Shown here in pieces: positions 54,841 to 64,000 of a DNA stretch of 64,000 nucleotides. A program made the translations under genes and the position numbers. The notes beneath the pieces are model-generated. The model was not told where the DNA came from. It saw only the letters and a program-made list of their open reading frames with translations, and did not search any database. Every line of letters begins with the position of its first letter. Positions within the stretch are counted from its first letter, which is position 1. The stretch comes from Hyposmocoma kahamanoa (taxonomy: Eukaryota > Arthropoda > Insecta > Lepidoptera > Cosmopterigidae): contig NW_020653200.1 in the NCBI RefSeq assembly GCF_003589595.1, forward strand, positions 1,851,951 to 1,915,950, written 5' to 3'.

Positions 54841-56123
54841 TATCATCGAAAAAAAAGTTTTCCTAACAAGGACTCATGGAAAAGACGTTTAGTATACTAG
54901 TTTCAAATTTGTTACTTTTTTAACATAGTTATTAAGCTTATGGCGCTTAATACTGAAAATGCGTGGTGGCTCAAATTATGCATCCGGAAGTATTAGGTAT
55001 ATATTTCATACTCCGCCGCGTTGCAAGAAATTCCATCTCAGATACATTTAATTTTGGCGCCAGAATTGACTTCATTCAACTTGTACTAACTTCTATCCAG
55101 ATGCTACATAAATGTCGCAAACAATTATTTTCTTCATCCTGTAAAACTGTCAAAATTGAGATAGTATCCGTTGCCAGTTTGTTGTCGATATTGGAAATAA
55201 ATTAATACTATTTCAGAAATGTTCTAGAAAACACTTATTCTTTTATTTTTAACAGAATAACTAATGACATTTTCAAAAAGTCTTTTTTTTACATAGTCTA
55301 TATTATCGATATCAAGTAATCGAGTTTTGTTCGCAAATTTTCAAAACCTTACATTTAGAAAATAAATTATGTCCGCAGTTTCAAAATTTATCACAATAAC
55401 ACTGTAAAGATTTATCTCATTTACGCTGCACCAAAAAGACAATTGATTAGACATGACGTAGGTTTCGAACACTGTGATTACCAACAAAAACATTTAACTG
55501 AATTAAACTGCCGCCCGAGCTTGCAAAGTACACACAAAAAAGTTAAGAACTTGTGCTAGAATGTTTACATTAAATTACAACTACAGTGTGTATTCATATT
55601 TTTGAAAACGATGCCATTATGTCTAAAATCTAACGTTCCGTAGTTTTAAAAGTGGTTACATAATTATAATAAAATCACAATCTTAATCGTGTACATTGTA
55701 ATGAAAATGCATTGTATAAATATACTCGTATATGAAAATGATATGGATACATATGCAAAAACCACGAGTGTATACTTTTCACTGATTGTACTTTGTTTAC
55801 TTTTCCCTGAAATAAGCGGGATAACTTTTTTTTTAAACTGCGCCGTGATTACATATTTTTGAACACAACTCAAGGTACTAGGTAGGTGTTTCTGAAATAT
55901 TTAATTTTTTTTTTTTTTTTTTTTATTAGGTTCACAAAACTGGATACAATTCAGATAGAAGCTAAGTGATTTCTTAGGCTAATGACATGATGAGAATGTA
56001 TCCTACTAGATGTGAACACAACATGCAAATTTTTTTACATATATTCGAAAATATGTGAACGTTAAATTTCATTGCAAGCGACTGTGTATACCTAACACGA
56101 CAAATCTGAAATAAATATCGCAC
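54841..56123. other. No gene seen
   Basis: AT-rich. One minus-strand stretch near 55140-55090 (DEENNCLRHLCSIWIE between a good acceptor and a weak donor) is exon-like but phase 0-0, and fits neither neighbour. Confidence 0.35.
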
Positions 56124-56219
56124 CTGCTCCTTGGCCTCTACGGGACTTTCCCGGGCATACTTCATTTCCACAGGTATTGGTAAACTCGCTCGACTGGGTA
56201 GGCTGCGGCGGTAGTTTCA
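56124..56219 (-). CDS. Exon of minus-strand chain (32 codons, phase 1-1)
   Basis: The acceptor ATAATTTTCACAG precedes 56219 and the donor GCAG|GTGCGA follows 56124. It reads KLPPQPTQSSEFTNTCGNEV then CPGKSRRGQGA, with two Cys. A shorter ATG frame on the same strand (EMKYARESPVEAKEQ) is open too, but would need a different phase. Confidence 0.6.
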
Positions 56220-56733
56220 CTGTGAAAATTATATTTATTTACTGCACGGCTGCTAGTAACTCTGTATAAATAGAACAACAGCCTCTTTTTCGCATTAATC
56301 CTTTTATTTGTAGCCTTGGTTAGATTATTAAGGTATTTCTTACAATACAGTTAAATAATGGACGTCATACGGACATATTTTGTCGATTATTGAGGCAAAC
56401 TTATTCAATATTGCGCTCTTCAAAATTAGGTCCGCCATGATACCATTCAAACAAATTTCATCAAAATTTTATAAATTAATAGTATTTTCATGCATTACTC
56501 TGGTATTGTAATATATATTTGGAAAATAATGAAATTACAAACTGAATCTGGGGATCTACTCATTGTTTTTTCCATCCTTTAACATCTACTCTCGTTCTCC
56601 GTTCGACACAATTCAACTGCCAAGTAAGTAGTACTCGTCCAATATAAAGAACCATGTCAAGTATGAAGCTTCATTCGCAATAAGCCTCTTTTAATTTCGT
56701 CGAGTGTTATTTATTTGACAGTAATTGTTTCAG

Positions 56734-56905
56734 GCGAAAGTCGGATGAGAACGAGAGTACAGCAGCTTGATTTTGATTGCCTCTCCCGATCGAAACTGCG
56801 TCTTTTCCGAGTCGAGGCGCATAATTGCGATTCACAACTGGCCGATCGGAAACTTTTGACATTTCAAATCGGAACAATAGTGGATTTAACTCACAAATTA
56901 GAACG
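56734..56905 (+). CDS. Third exon of plus-strand gene (phase 1 in, phase 2 out)
   Basis: The acceptor GTAATTGTTTCAG precedes 56734. It reads ESRMRTRVQQLDFDCLSRSK, then LRLFRVEAHNCDSQLADRKL and LTFQIGTIVDLTHKLE up to the donor ACG|GTATAG. An alternative donor CAG|GTACAT at 56921 gives phase 0, and the frame itself ends at 56951. Sequence looks like a folded globular segment; no family recognised. Confidence 0.65.
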
Positions 56906-57369
56906 GTATAGTAGGAATCAGGTACATCTTCTCGCTCAGAAATCCATCTGATTTCGAGACTACTCTGGGCGCTGGACGGTGGGCCTGGTTAGTATATACC
57001 TACACCATGTAACAAAAAAGCACTTAATTCAGCTACCGATTGTTGGCTCGCTTGATAAACTTTAGCAACAAAATAGTTCGAATTTATTATTAACATTATT
57101 TTTGGCACAAGTGCCATCAAATATCCTATTAACCGAACATAGTCTGTACACAGTGTATTTTAACCAGCCGAGTTATTGTGAAACGTTTTTGTTACACCCT
57201 TGTTACATGAATTACGAATATATTTTTTTCGAACAGACATTTAACATTGCCGTCTTAACCGTCTTTTAGGTAAAGTGAACGCACTTGGGATTTTCATCCT
57301 AGAAATTAAGAAAATTAAAATCAATTGATTTCTTTAAACATTGTTTATTGGGCCTTGAAAATTTACATC

Positions 57370-57825
57370 AAATACTTTACTCATCGAGTACATAACCAGA
57401 AATAGAGACGAAATGGCATTTAATTTGTTAGTAACTATTCTGTCAAATCATTGCGGTGACAACTGCGCTCCGATTGGTCAGCCCGAATTCGAAAGGCACT
57501 GGTGTCGTCAATTGTTTCACTTCAAATCGCCTAGTTTAACTTGAGCTTTGCTATAATGGACGAAAATTGAAAAATTACATATTTTTAATACATAATTACC
57601 GATGAAACGTGATTCCGTTGGTTTTGTAATTAGATGTTTTGCTGTTTTTCCCACACCACCGAATGGAATAGCCCCCCACTGTTAGAGATATTTATTATCT
57701 TTACAATTAAATACAGAATATTTTTGGAATATACGGAGACGTACACACAGGTCAGTTGTTGGCGCTGTACTATTTCAGCATTCTAATTTGTGATGTCAGC
57801 GCCAACGAGAGTTGATATATAAAAG
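57370..57825 (+). repeat. Dispersed repeat, copy 2 of an inverted pair with 17765-18192
   Basis: Begins near ACCAGAAATAGAGACGAAAT and ends near GCGCCAACGAGAGTTGATAT. Shared blocks are in the same order as in copy 1 on the opposite strand. Confidence 0.7.
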
Positions 57826-58534
57826 TGATATAAGGCCCATTTGCCTGGTGACCTGTCAGGGATGGATAGCCCTTATTTCGTCTCCACTTCAGGTTATATA
57901 CTCGATGGTTTTACTTCACAAAACCGAAAGGCGGGTAACAGTGCGCACTATATTGGGGTAAGTGAGCGCACATACAGGGGGCTATTAATACGCTTCCTTC
58001 GTTTTATTATAGAACACGATTCATTATCTCACCGCTTTTTGGGTTTGTTTTTCCGTTCTTCTATAGGGTCTCGAATTGCAGCAAATGTAGCAATTGTTTT
58101 TACAACTGGTCTTTCCTTAGCTAATACTAAAATAAAATATATGAAAGAATAAAATTTAGAAAAAACTAGCACAAACAATCGTGCGCATACTTACTCGCAC
58201 ATTACTCATTAATATTTGGTTCCAACTGAAAGTTGGTTGCTGCTATTTTTTTAACGCTTAACGAAGCAACAAAAATAATAAACAAAACACCATGTTCGTT
58301 AAAACATTTCAAATTCTCTATACCTTTACTTAAATTCCTAGTCTTGTTTGGTCCGTGTTTCTTCTACATAGCACTCCGTGAACACTCCGGCATGCTTCAC
58401 AACATGTCCAGTGAGATGTCCACTTAATTAATAAATAGACAATGACTAAAAATTGAAAACCATGCGTCTTTGAATTCAAACAGCAAATTACCAAATGTTT
58501 CGGGCAATACAGGGTTATTTGTAAAATATTCACT

Positions 58535-58800
58535 TAGGCTCCACTAATACTGGCGCAGAGTCTAAGCGTCGCGTCCTGTTTTTTTTTAACTCCCGGATCA
58601 CAGTGTGGTCGGCGTCTGACGCCTCACTGCGCGCAAGTAAAGCACGGCGACGCGCGAAACCCCAAGCGTCGTCGCGCGATTCCATATTTGCATAACATAA
58701 ATTTGTACCTTAATAATGGGAAAATAAAGATGAATATGCTGAAAAACATGACGCGTCGTGACGCTTCGACTCGACCCGTGTGAGTTGTTCCAAACGCATA
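58535..58800 (+). mobile_element. Harbinger-like mini-element, shorter copy
   Basis: The left end GGCTCCACTAATACTGGCGC and the right end with CCCGTGTGAGTTGTTCC are loosely inverted. The interior matches 24180-24300. No transposase remnant remains here. Confidence 0.55.
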
Positions 58801-59307
58801 TCGAGCATAGATCTCGATGCACCCGCAGGACTATAATCTAACGTCACAACAACTTTTGTTTCATGATTTTTTACAAAACACAATAAATTAACCGAATATA
58901 AGTTTTTGTTGAGTATCTCCAACTCTTTAGATCTGTATCTGGTAGTGATTAAGGTAGTAAGTTCAAACGTGCAAGCGTCCTCTCCGGCGACGACCCCCAC
59001 ACGCGCTCCTGCAATTGCACAGAGTTATCACCGTTTAAAGCGATATGTTTAAATAAGTTAGTAATAATTAAGTATAATCTGATGAATTATTAAAACTCAT
59101 GGAACAACAGTTGTTGTAGTAATATACCCCAGAGAGGTTGTTAGTATTTTTTTAAATAACCCTGTATACGTAACTGATTCAGGCGCTTATTATTTTACCA
59201 ATGTTATGATGTCACATAAAACAGAATGAAACAAGAAGTCCTACCATATTCCAGGTCACGATATCAAATTTTTTTGTAAGTATCACTATCAATCGTGAAT
59301 GTTTTAG

Positions 59308-59500
59308 TACCTACCATGGTTGCAACTGCGGCCAATGGCTAATTGTACAAATCCCCGCAAGAAACGTTCGTGTTCGAGATGTCGCCTATTTTCTTGCTCC
59401 TAATATAGTTACAGGACGTGATAATCATATGCAAGTAAATAAAAGTGGTTTGTTCTTATCAATAACATATTGTACGTTTAATTTTTTACACCTTTACTGA
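59308..59500 (+). CDS. Fourth, possibly terminal exon of plus-strand gene
   Basis: The acceptor GTGAATGTTTTAG precedes 59308. In phase 2 it reads TYHGCNCGQWLIVQIPARNV, RVRDVAYFLAPNIVTGRDNH, then a tail MQVNKSGLFLSITYCTF and TGA at 59498-59500. A donor after ATGCAA at 59431 is an alternative, and one frame over, the following bases stay coding-like to 59600 (FTDPPNEMCFTTERQRYLRS), so the true end is open. Entry phase fits the 56905 donor. Confidence 0.55.
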
Positions 59501-59547
59501 TCCACCAAATGAAATGTGCTTCACTACAGAACGTCAAAGATATTTAC

Positions 59548-59784
59548 GATCTGATGCTGCGTTCCCTTCAGGTATCGCGCCGTTTCCGCCTGACCAGTAA
59601 GCAGAAATTTGTGCAACCATACTGGCCACAGGCGGGGGTGCCGGGGGTGCCGGGGGCGCCGGGGGCGCCGGGGGCACGGAGGGAACTCTGGGCATTTTTG
59701 GCTCAAAGCATTTCTGCCTCGGGCACGGTCCTTTAGACGCTGGACCGAGCTTAGCACTGCAGAAAGATTCTTTGGTCTTGGTAC
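59548..59784 (-). CDS. Pro-rich exon of minus-strand chain (79 codons), frame ambiguous
   Basis: The strong acceptor ACAATTTCTTCTAG precedes 59784; the donor GATC|GTAAAT after 59548 is moderate. Phase 1 reads TKTKESFCSAKLGPASKGPC, PRQKCFEPKMPRVPSV and a run of PPA units, then VASMVAQISAYWSGGNGAIP. Phase 0 is also open but Arg/Pro-rich. Phase 1 agrees with the Cys/Pro style of the upstream exon (64000-63671). The last 50 bases look codable on the other strand as well. Confidence 0.5.
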
Positions 59785-60159
59785 CTAGAAGAAATTGTAT
59801 TAACTTAATAAGAATATACTAAATTTATTACATTCTCTTCCCTGTTCTATAATACTCGTAGAACTACTCAATAGAAATAGTGGGAACGAACGTGGGATTG
59901 AAGTTAAATACACGATTAATTTCTTGTGGAAATACTTATTCAGTTGATTCCACTTAAGTGTTATTAATCAAAAACACGTATATTAGAATTTGCCTTTCGA
60001 TGTTCATTTAGCGTATTAGCCAATAGGCCAATGGAGATGAACAATATATATGTATGTATCTGCTGTATGTATGTATCTGGTACTTCTTTAATTTAATTTT
60101 AAATTACGTGTTATTTCAAAATTTGTAGCTCGCGAATCAATTACAGAGGATTAATAACA

Positions 60160-61260
60160 ATAAAATAATAATAATAATAACTTATTTTATCCCCACAAAC
60201 ACAACAGTAGTAAGAGAATCTACCAGTGTACGTGCTGAAATGAGAGGCTCTTCGACCTCGCCGGCGAAGACGGTTGTTGCGTGTGGAGACGGACTGATTT
60301 ACGATCTGCTTGGCCTTCAAAGTGGCGAGAGTGACAGGGTTGTCAGAGTCGTTGAGGACTTCCCTTCAGCCACAACGAGGGGGTTGGGGTGGTGAGGAGT
60401 ACAGTCGAAGTATTTCCTCAATGCCAGTTTCATGAATAGGGCTGTTGTGGGGAGCCGCAAATCTGTGGAGATTGGCGTTGCGCAGGGCACCCGTCGCGTT
60501 ATTTTGGAGAGTTTACTATGCTTGTTGAGAAGGCGGTGGAGGCGGCTCATAACAGTGGGCGCGATCGCGGACGGTTTTCACATGTGCTTTGAATAACAGC
60601 TTCCTATCGAGCGTAACACAATAAGTATTTGACCGTGTTCACCCAATGGATTGGGCGGCCAAAGAGCGAAATCGGGGTGAAGTCTTGTACCGTACGACTG
60701 GCTAGGTTACTTCGCGTGAAGAATACCGCCGCGTTTTTGGCTTCGATTCTCCATCTGCGAAACTACTCATCTAGGCGTGTGGTGGCAGATTGGAAAGCCG
60801 CGGAATAACTTCGAGCTGCGCGCCGAATAATATGCAATATAATATTATATAATAATATAATAATAACAATATTGAGCGCAGTGTCGTCGGCAATGAGGGG
60901 GAGATTTACTGACTGATACTTCGGGATATTGCTAGTGTACAGGATAGTGTATAGAAGGGGCGAGAGGACAGAGCCATGCGGGACTCCAGCTCTTACAGGG
61001 TGAGGGGAGGACAGTGCGCCCTCGACTCTGTAGCGGAAAGAGCGATTCGACAAGAAGTCTCGAATGATGTACACGAGACGATCAGGCACGCCGAGATTGT
61101 ACTTTTGTAAAGGAAGCCATTGTGCCAGACTTTGTCGAAAACTTTTGCCACATCGAAGAAGAGGGCGCCGGTGGACATGAAGCGGGGACGATCGAAACGT
61201 ACGGAGCTATGCTCCACTATCCGGCGCACTTGCTGAACGCATGAAGCCTAGCCAACTAAA
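60160..61260 (-). pseudogene. Jockey-type LINE reverse transcriptase remnant
   Basis: Minus-strand pieces: LFFDVAKVFDKVWHNGFLYK, DRLVYIIRDFLSNRSFRYRV, VRAGVPHGSVLSPLLYT, NLPLIADDTALNIV and a C-terminal part RKYFDCTPHHPNPLVVAEG, the pattern of Jockey-clade elements. Frameshifts occur between blocks. Ends at a TTA-rich simple repeat near 60160-60185. Confidence 0.8.
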
Positions 61261-61679
61261 CTGAGCAATAGTTTATAATATAGGAACCCAGGTCCCTCTC
61301 CTCGGTTATCAATTATACCGTAAAAATATTGGAGAAGTTAATGACCAAAAAATACAAATAGGTACTGCTGAGGTTAACGTAAGTTATAAATTTATTCTTA
61401 TACATAAATTAGCATGTGTGCGTGCGTTCGTTGATGCGTACGTGCATGCGTGCGTGCTTGTAAACATTTATAGCTAGGGCATGAAACCGATTACCCGGTT
61501 AATTAATATTTTAGTTAATTTATATACATTTTGGAACCCGGTTTTTGGGTAAAGAAATACCGGGTTTTTCGGGATATTCGGTTTTGTCTGTAAACTATTA
61601 AAACGTAAGTTTGAATCTCCTATTATCATTGTATCCTAATTAATAATGATAAATAAACGTTAATTAAATGCTAGGAACT

Positions 61680-62480
61680 TGGGTACCTAACTACAGGACA
61701 GCGACAGCGTCCTCGAGAAGGAGACGGGTAACTTTTGGGATAACGAGGGGTGAGCGAGGTGGGCGAGTGAGGTGCGCGAGCAGTATAGCAACAAATTCGA
61801 GTCACCTATGCTCTTGGCAGGCTATTCAACTGAATCCAAGGCGGCTAGTTGATATTCAGCGGAGCTATCCCATAAGTGGCAGTAGACCAGATATCGGCCG
61901 GTATATAAGACTGGATATGTGCTTGGTACGGCTTTTTTGAAGCGACTGTCCCGGTGTGAACTTACACCTCAACTTGGAAAGAATGTCAAGCTTCCCGGTT
62001 GCACTGCCACACGAGGTTACAATCGGTTTGGAGACCACGGGGACCCCCGAAACTCCCAGGAGATGTCCTCCCCTCCGGTTGCCAACAGGCAAGGTGAAGC
62101 ATTCCGGTATTCTTCGTTGGGTGGCAGAGCAGCCTTTCACGGGTGGCTTTCATGCTACTTGGGCCCCCAACTTTCCACAGTCGACCAGCGGTGCACCGTG
62201 CTTCGGATCCCACTAGCCTCCAGAACCGAGTGCTCAGTATGGCAGTACAAGCAGTTACAACTCGTCATTAGACGCGACTGTTCAGACACGATCTCCTAAT
62301 GGCAACTCCCGAATACGAGTCGGAACACGGTAAAAACCATTTGGCGACTCGGTTGCGTCGGGAGGGTGGTTACTAGGCACAGCCGAAGCCTACCACCAGT
62401 AGTTATTGCTCTGTAGCACTACACAGTGGTCACTTGTAGGGTCTCGAAAGTAAACTACGGAAGCGAGCAACACCAACCCC
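61680..62480 (-). pseudogene. GC-rich block with LINE thumb fragment
   Basis: A minus-strand frame includes SATGKLDILSKLRCKFTPGQ, like the thumb stretch at 32690-32755 (AAKKLDILSTVRRYFTP). The rest of this unusually GC-rich block is not recognised, and its overlapping open frames on both strands look like by-products of composition. Confidence 0.45.
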
Positions 62481-63356
62481 AAATTTGATGTTTTTTAGTT
62501 TTCTGACGCCTTCAAACCATTATTTGGGTGACAATAGAAAAATATCCGAAAATACCGGGCAACGGGAAAAGAAACGGTATTATACAAAATTGTACAAAAT
62601 AAAGGTTATTAAGATATTGAGTAACTGTGATTGTAATAAATATTTTGAATTATTATTAATCCTTTGTGTGACGTAAATCAAATAATAACAATTAAATATT
62701 AACTTATACTGCATATAATTTGTTTCATGTCCTATTACCACTTAAATAATTAATACCACCTATATTGGAAAATAACATTTTCAGTATGTTTTCAGTATAT
62801 AACATTAGTATTATAGAATTTAACAGAAAAAATGCAAGAGTTTTTTCGCTGCATCTGGCAATCTTACACGCACATACACATGCTCCATCTGCCTATTGTT
62901 TGTAATCTAAGGTGTGTACATATATAGCCAAAAGTATAACCGATACTCCCTTTGCAGAGAACAAAGTTCAATTCAATAGTCTCACTTCTATTAAGAACAA
63001 CGAGACTTTTTAGTACCTACCGTATCAGACGGAAAAATCACACTATGACTATTTTATATCGCTAATTTCGTGAAATAGTGAAATACGGTATAGAAAATGA
63101 GTAGTCGTTTCCAGAATCGCCGGCGGAAAAGGCTAGAGTGCTGACAAACAAACAGTGTTGTTTTGGATTATGTTTCATCATTACTGTGATCATCATCGTA
63201 ATTTTATCGTAGTACACTACGCCAATAGAAAGATATTTTTTGATTATTAATGACTACCCATTTTTTGACCGCCTGCCAGTGACCAAGTTTATTTATTAGC
63301 TACTTGTTTTCAAAGAGAAGGCTATATTAAATCTTCGAGAAATCATCTTTAAAATG
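62481..63356. other. No gene seen
   Basis: AT-rich sequence without supported exons. Confidence 0.4.
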
Positions 63357-63642
63357 CATTGACTTACAATTATATGGACATCGGGTGCACGCTAAAAAGT
63401 GTCCGAACTTATAGGGCGTTAAAATCGTATACAGAGCGTCATTCACGCTTTAGTCTTCGTTTGTTCGACTGACAGCGAAGCAAGCAAAATACGACAGTAC
63501 TGCGATGACATTACAATTTAAATTCAACGTTTTAGTTTTTTCATATTCCTTTACATGTCACTACGTTTAAATAGGTTGACTTGGGACATTTTTTTCGTGG
63601 TTTTTGTATTAGACCCGTCTTCCATTTATTTGTAAGTCAATG
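63357..63642 (+). mobile_element. hAT-like MITE, long subfamily (copy f)
   Basis: 286 bp, ends CATTGACTTA / TAAGTCAATG, perfect 8-bp target duplications TTAAAATG at 63349-63356 and 63643-63650. Confidence 0.95.
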
Positions 63643-63670
63643 TTAAAATGCGTTATAATGAACTTATTAC

Positions 63671-64000
63671 CAGGACACGTTTGACGTGCATGTATGGACG
63701 GCCGGCATTGTCCTCCATGTCGTTGACATCTCTGATCGCATGGAGGTACTCCTCCTCCGCCAGGACATGTTGATTTCCTTGGTGGTAGAAGGGGTGGTGG
63801 CGTTTGCCGGCCCTTTTCTGATTGCGGGCCCAGTGATGGTGGCGAGCCCTGTGCTGGTGGCGAGCCCTGTGCTTGTGGCGCGCCCTGTGCTTGTGGCGGG
63901 CCCTGTGCCGGTGGCTGGCCCTTTGCTGGTGGCGAGCCCTGTTCTACTAGTGGGCCCGCTGTTGGTAAGGCGTTTAGCGATGAAATTCCTTCTGTGACTG
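63671..64000 (-). CDS. Pro/Gly/Gln-repeat and Cys-rich exon, 5' cut by window
   Basis: Open from the window edge to the donor CCTG|GTAATA after 63671, phase 1 out. The frame starts with ISSLNALPTAGPLVEQ, runs through about eight 18-bp repeats encoding QGSPPA-like units (63800-63950), then PQSEKGRQTPPPLLPPRK, CPGGGGVPPCDQRCQRHG and QTCP. All three frames are open over the repeats; this one keeps Cys spacing and the phase 1 exit shared by the chain. Most 5' exon of the chain in view. Confidence 0.6.

Noticed and set aside
57841..58152. 103-codon plus-strand ORF
   Set aside because: Starts inside repeat-flanking sequence, has no family features and no usable splice sites. It remains possible but is not supported.
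59315..59399. Minus-strand exon-like reading EQENRRHLEHERFLRGFVQ with acceptor and GTAGGT donor
   Set aside because: The plus strand has a longer, better supported reading over the same bases (59308-59500) with a phase match to 56905. The minus reading also does not fit the phase of its neighbours unless the 59784 exon changes frame.
61668..62299. Several ORFs of 75-126 codons in a GC-rich block
   Set aside because: They overlap on both strands, and one carries LINE thumb sequence; treated as a transposon remnant.
1..64000. CRISPR arrays, bacterial operons, phage or plasmid origins
   Set aside because: No regularly spaced direct repeats with unique spacers, no ribosome-binding sites and no prokaryotic gene packing; the window is eukaryotic.

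Overview
The window looks like an AT-rich, transposon-dense piece of a moth or butterfly (Lepidoptera) genome assembly. It carries tRNA-derived SINEs of the lepidopteran kind with (GATG)n tails, the dispersed lepidopteran repeat that starts AACCGACTTCAAAAAAGGAG, non-LTR retrotransposons, Tc1/mariner-like, PIF/Harbinger-like and BEL/Pao elements, many MITEs, and two runs of N (37056-37065 and 54741-54840). I see no bacterial-type operons, CRISPR arrays, rRNA or genuine tRNA genes.

Host genes are almost invisible as long ORFs because they are cut into short exons. Reading splice sites and codon phase together, I find a long chain of exons on the minus strand across almost the whole window. The 5' part runs from 64000 (open at the edge) through 63671, 59784, 56219 and 47640 to a 4.9-kb exon at 39690-34765, and every junction is phase compatible. 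The large exon encodes a Cys-rich head, a Lys/Glu-rich linker, about 30 copies of a short PLEGKT / LPLPEGKT-type motif and a Cys-rich tail. It ends in a near-perfect donor, so its in-frame TAA is probably intronic. The 3' part runs from 21229 down to 717 in sixteen small exons, all readable phase 1 to phase 1 and Cys-rich. Two possible linking exons (30959-30922, 24830-24744) do not close the phase gap, so this is either one gene of more than 63 kb or two neighbours on the same strand. I do not recognise the protein.

A second, opposite-strand gene is suggested by four plus-strand exons at 52734-52791, 53166-53270, 56734-56905 and 59308-59500. Their phases match, with an ATG at one end and a stop at the other. 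It lies in the introns of the minus-strand chain.

The rest is transposon sequence, much of it nested: a nearly intact LINE ORF2 with one nonsense codon (9418-6398); a second LINE reverse transcriptase (15316-16659); decayed LINEs at 31-33 kb, 40.5-41.3 kb, 45.2-46.9 kb, 54-54.7 kb and 60.2-62.4 kb; an internally deleted BEL/Pao element with both LTRs (27357-29244) sitting inside a MITE; two related DDE transposase pseudogenes (33340-33982 and 49740-48848); and a hAT-like MITE family in six copies, five with recognisable 8-bp target duplications. Product names for host exons are withheld because only the sequence was available.
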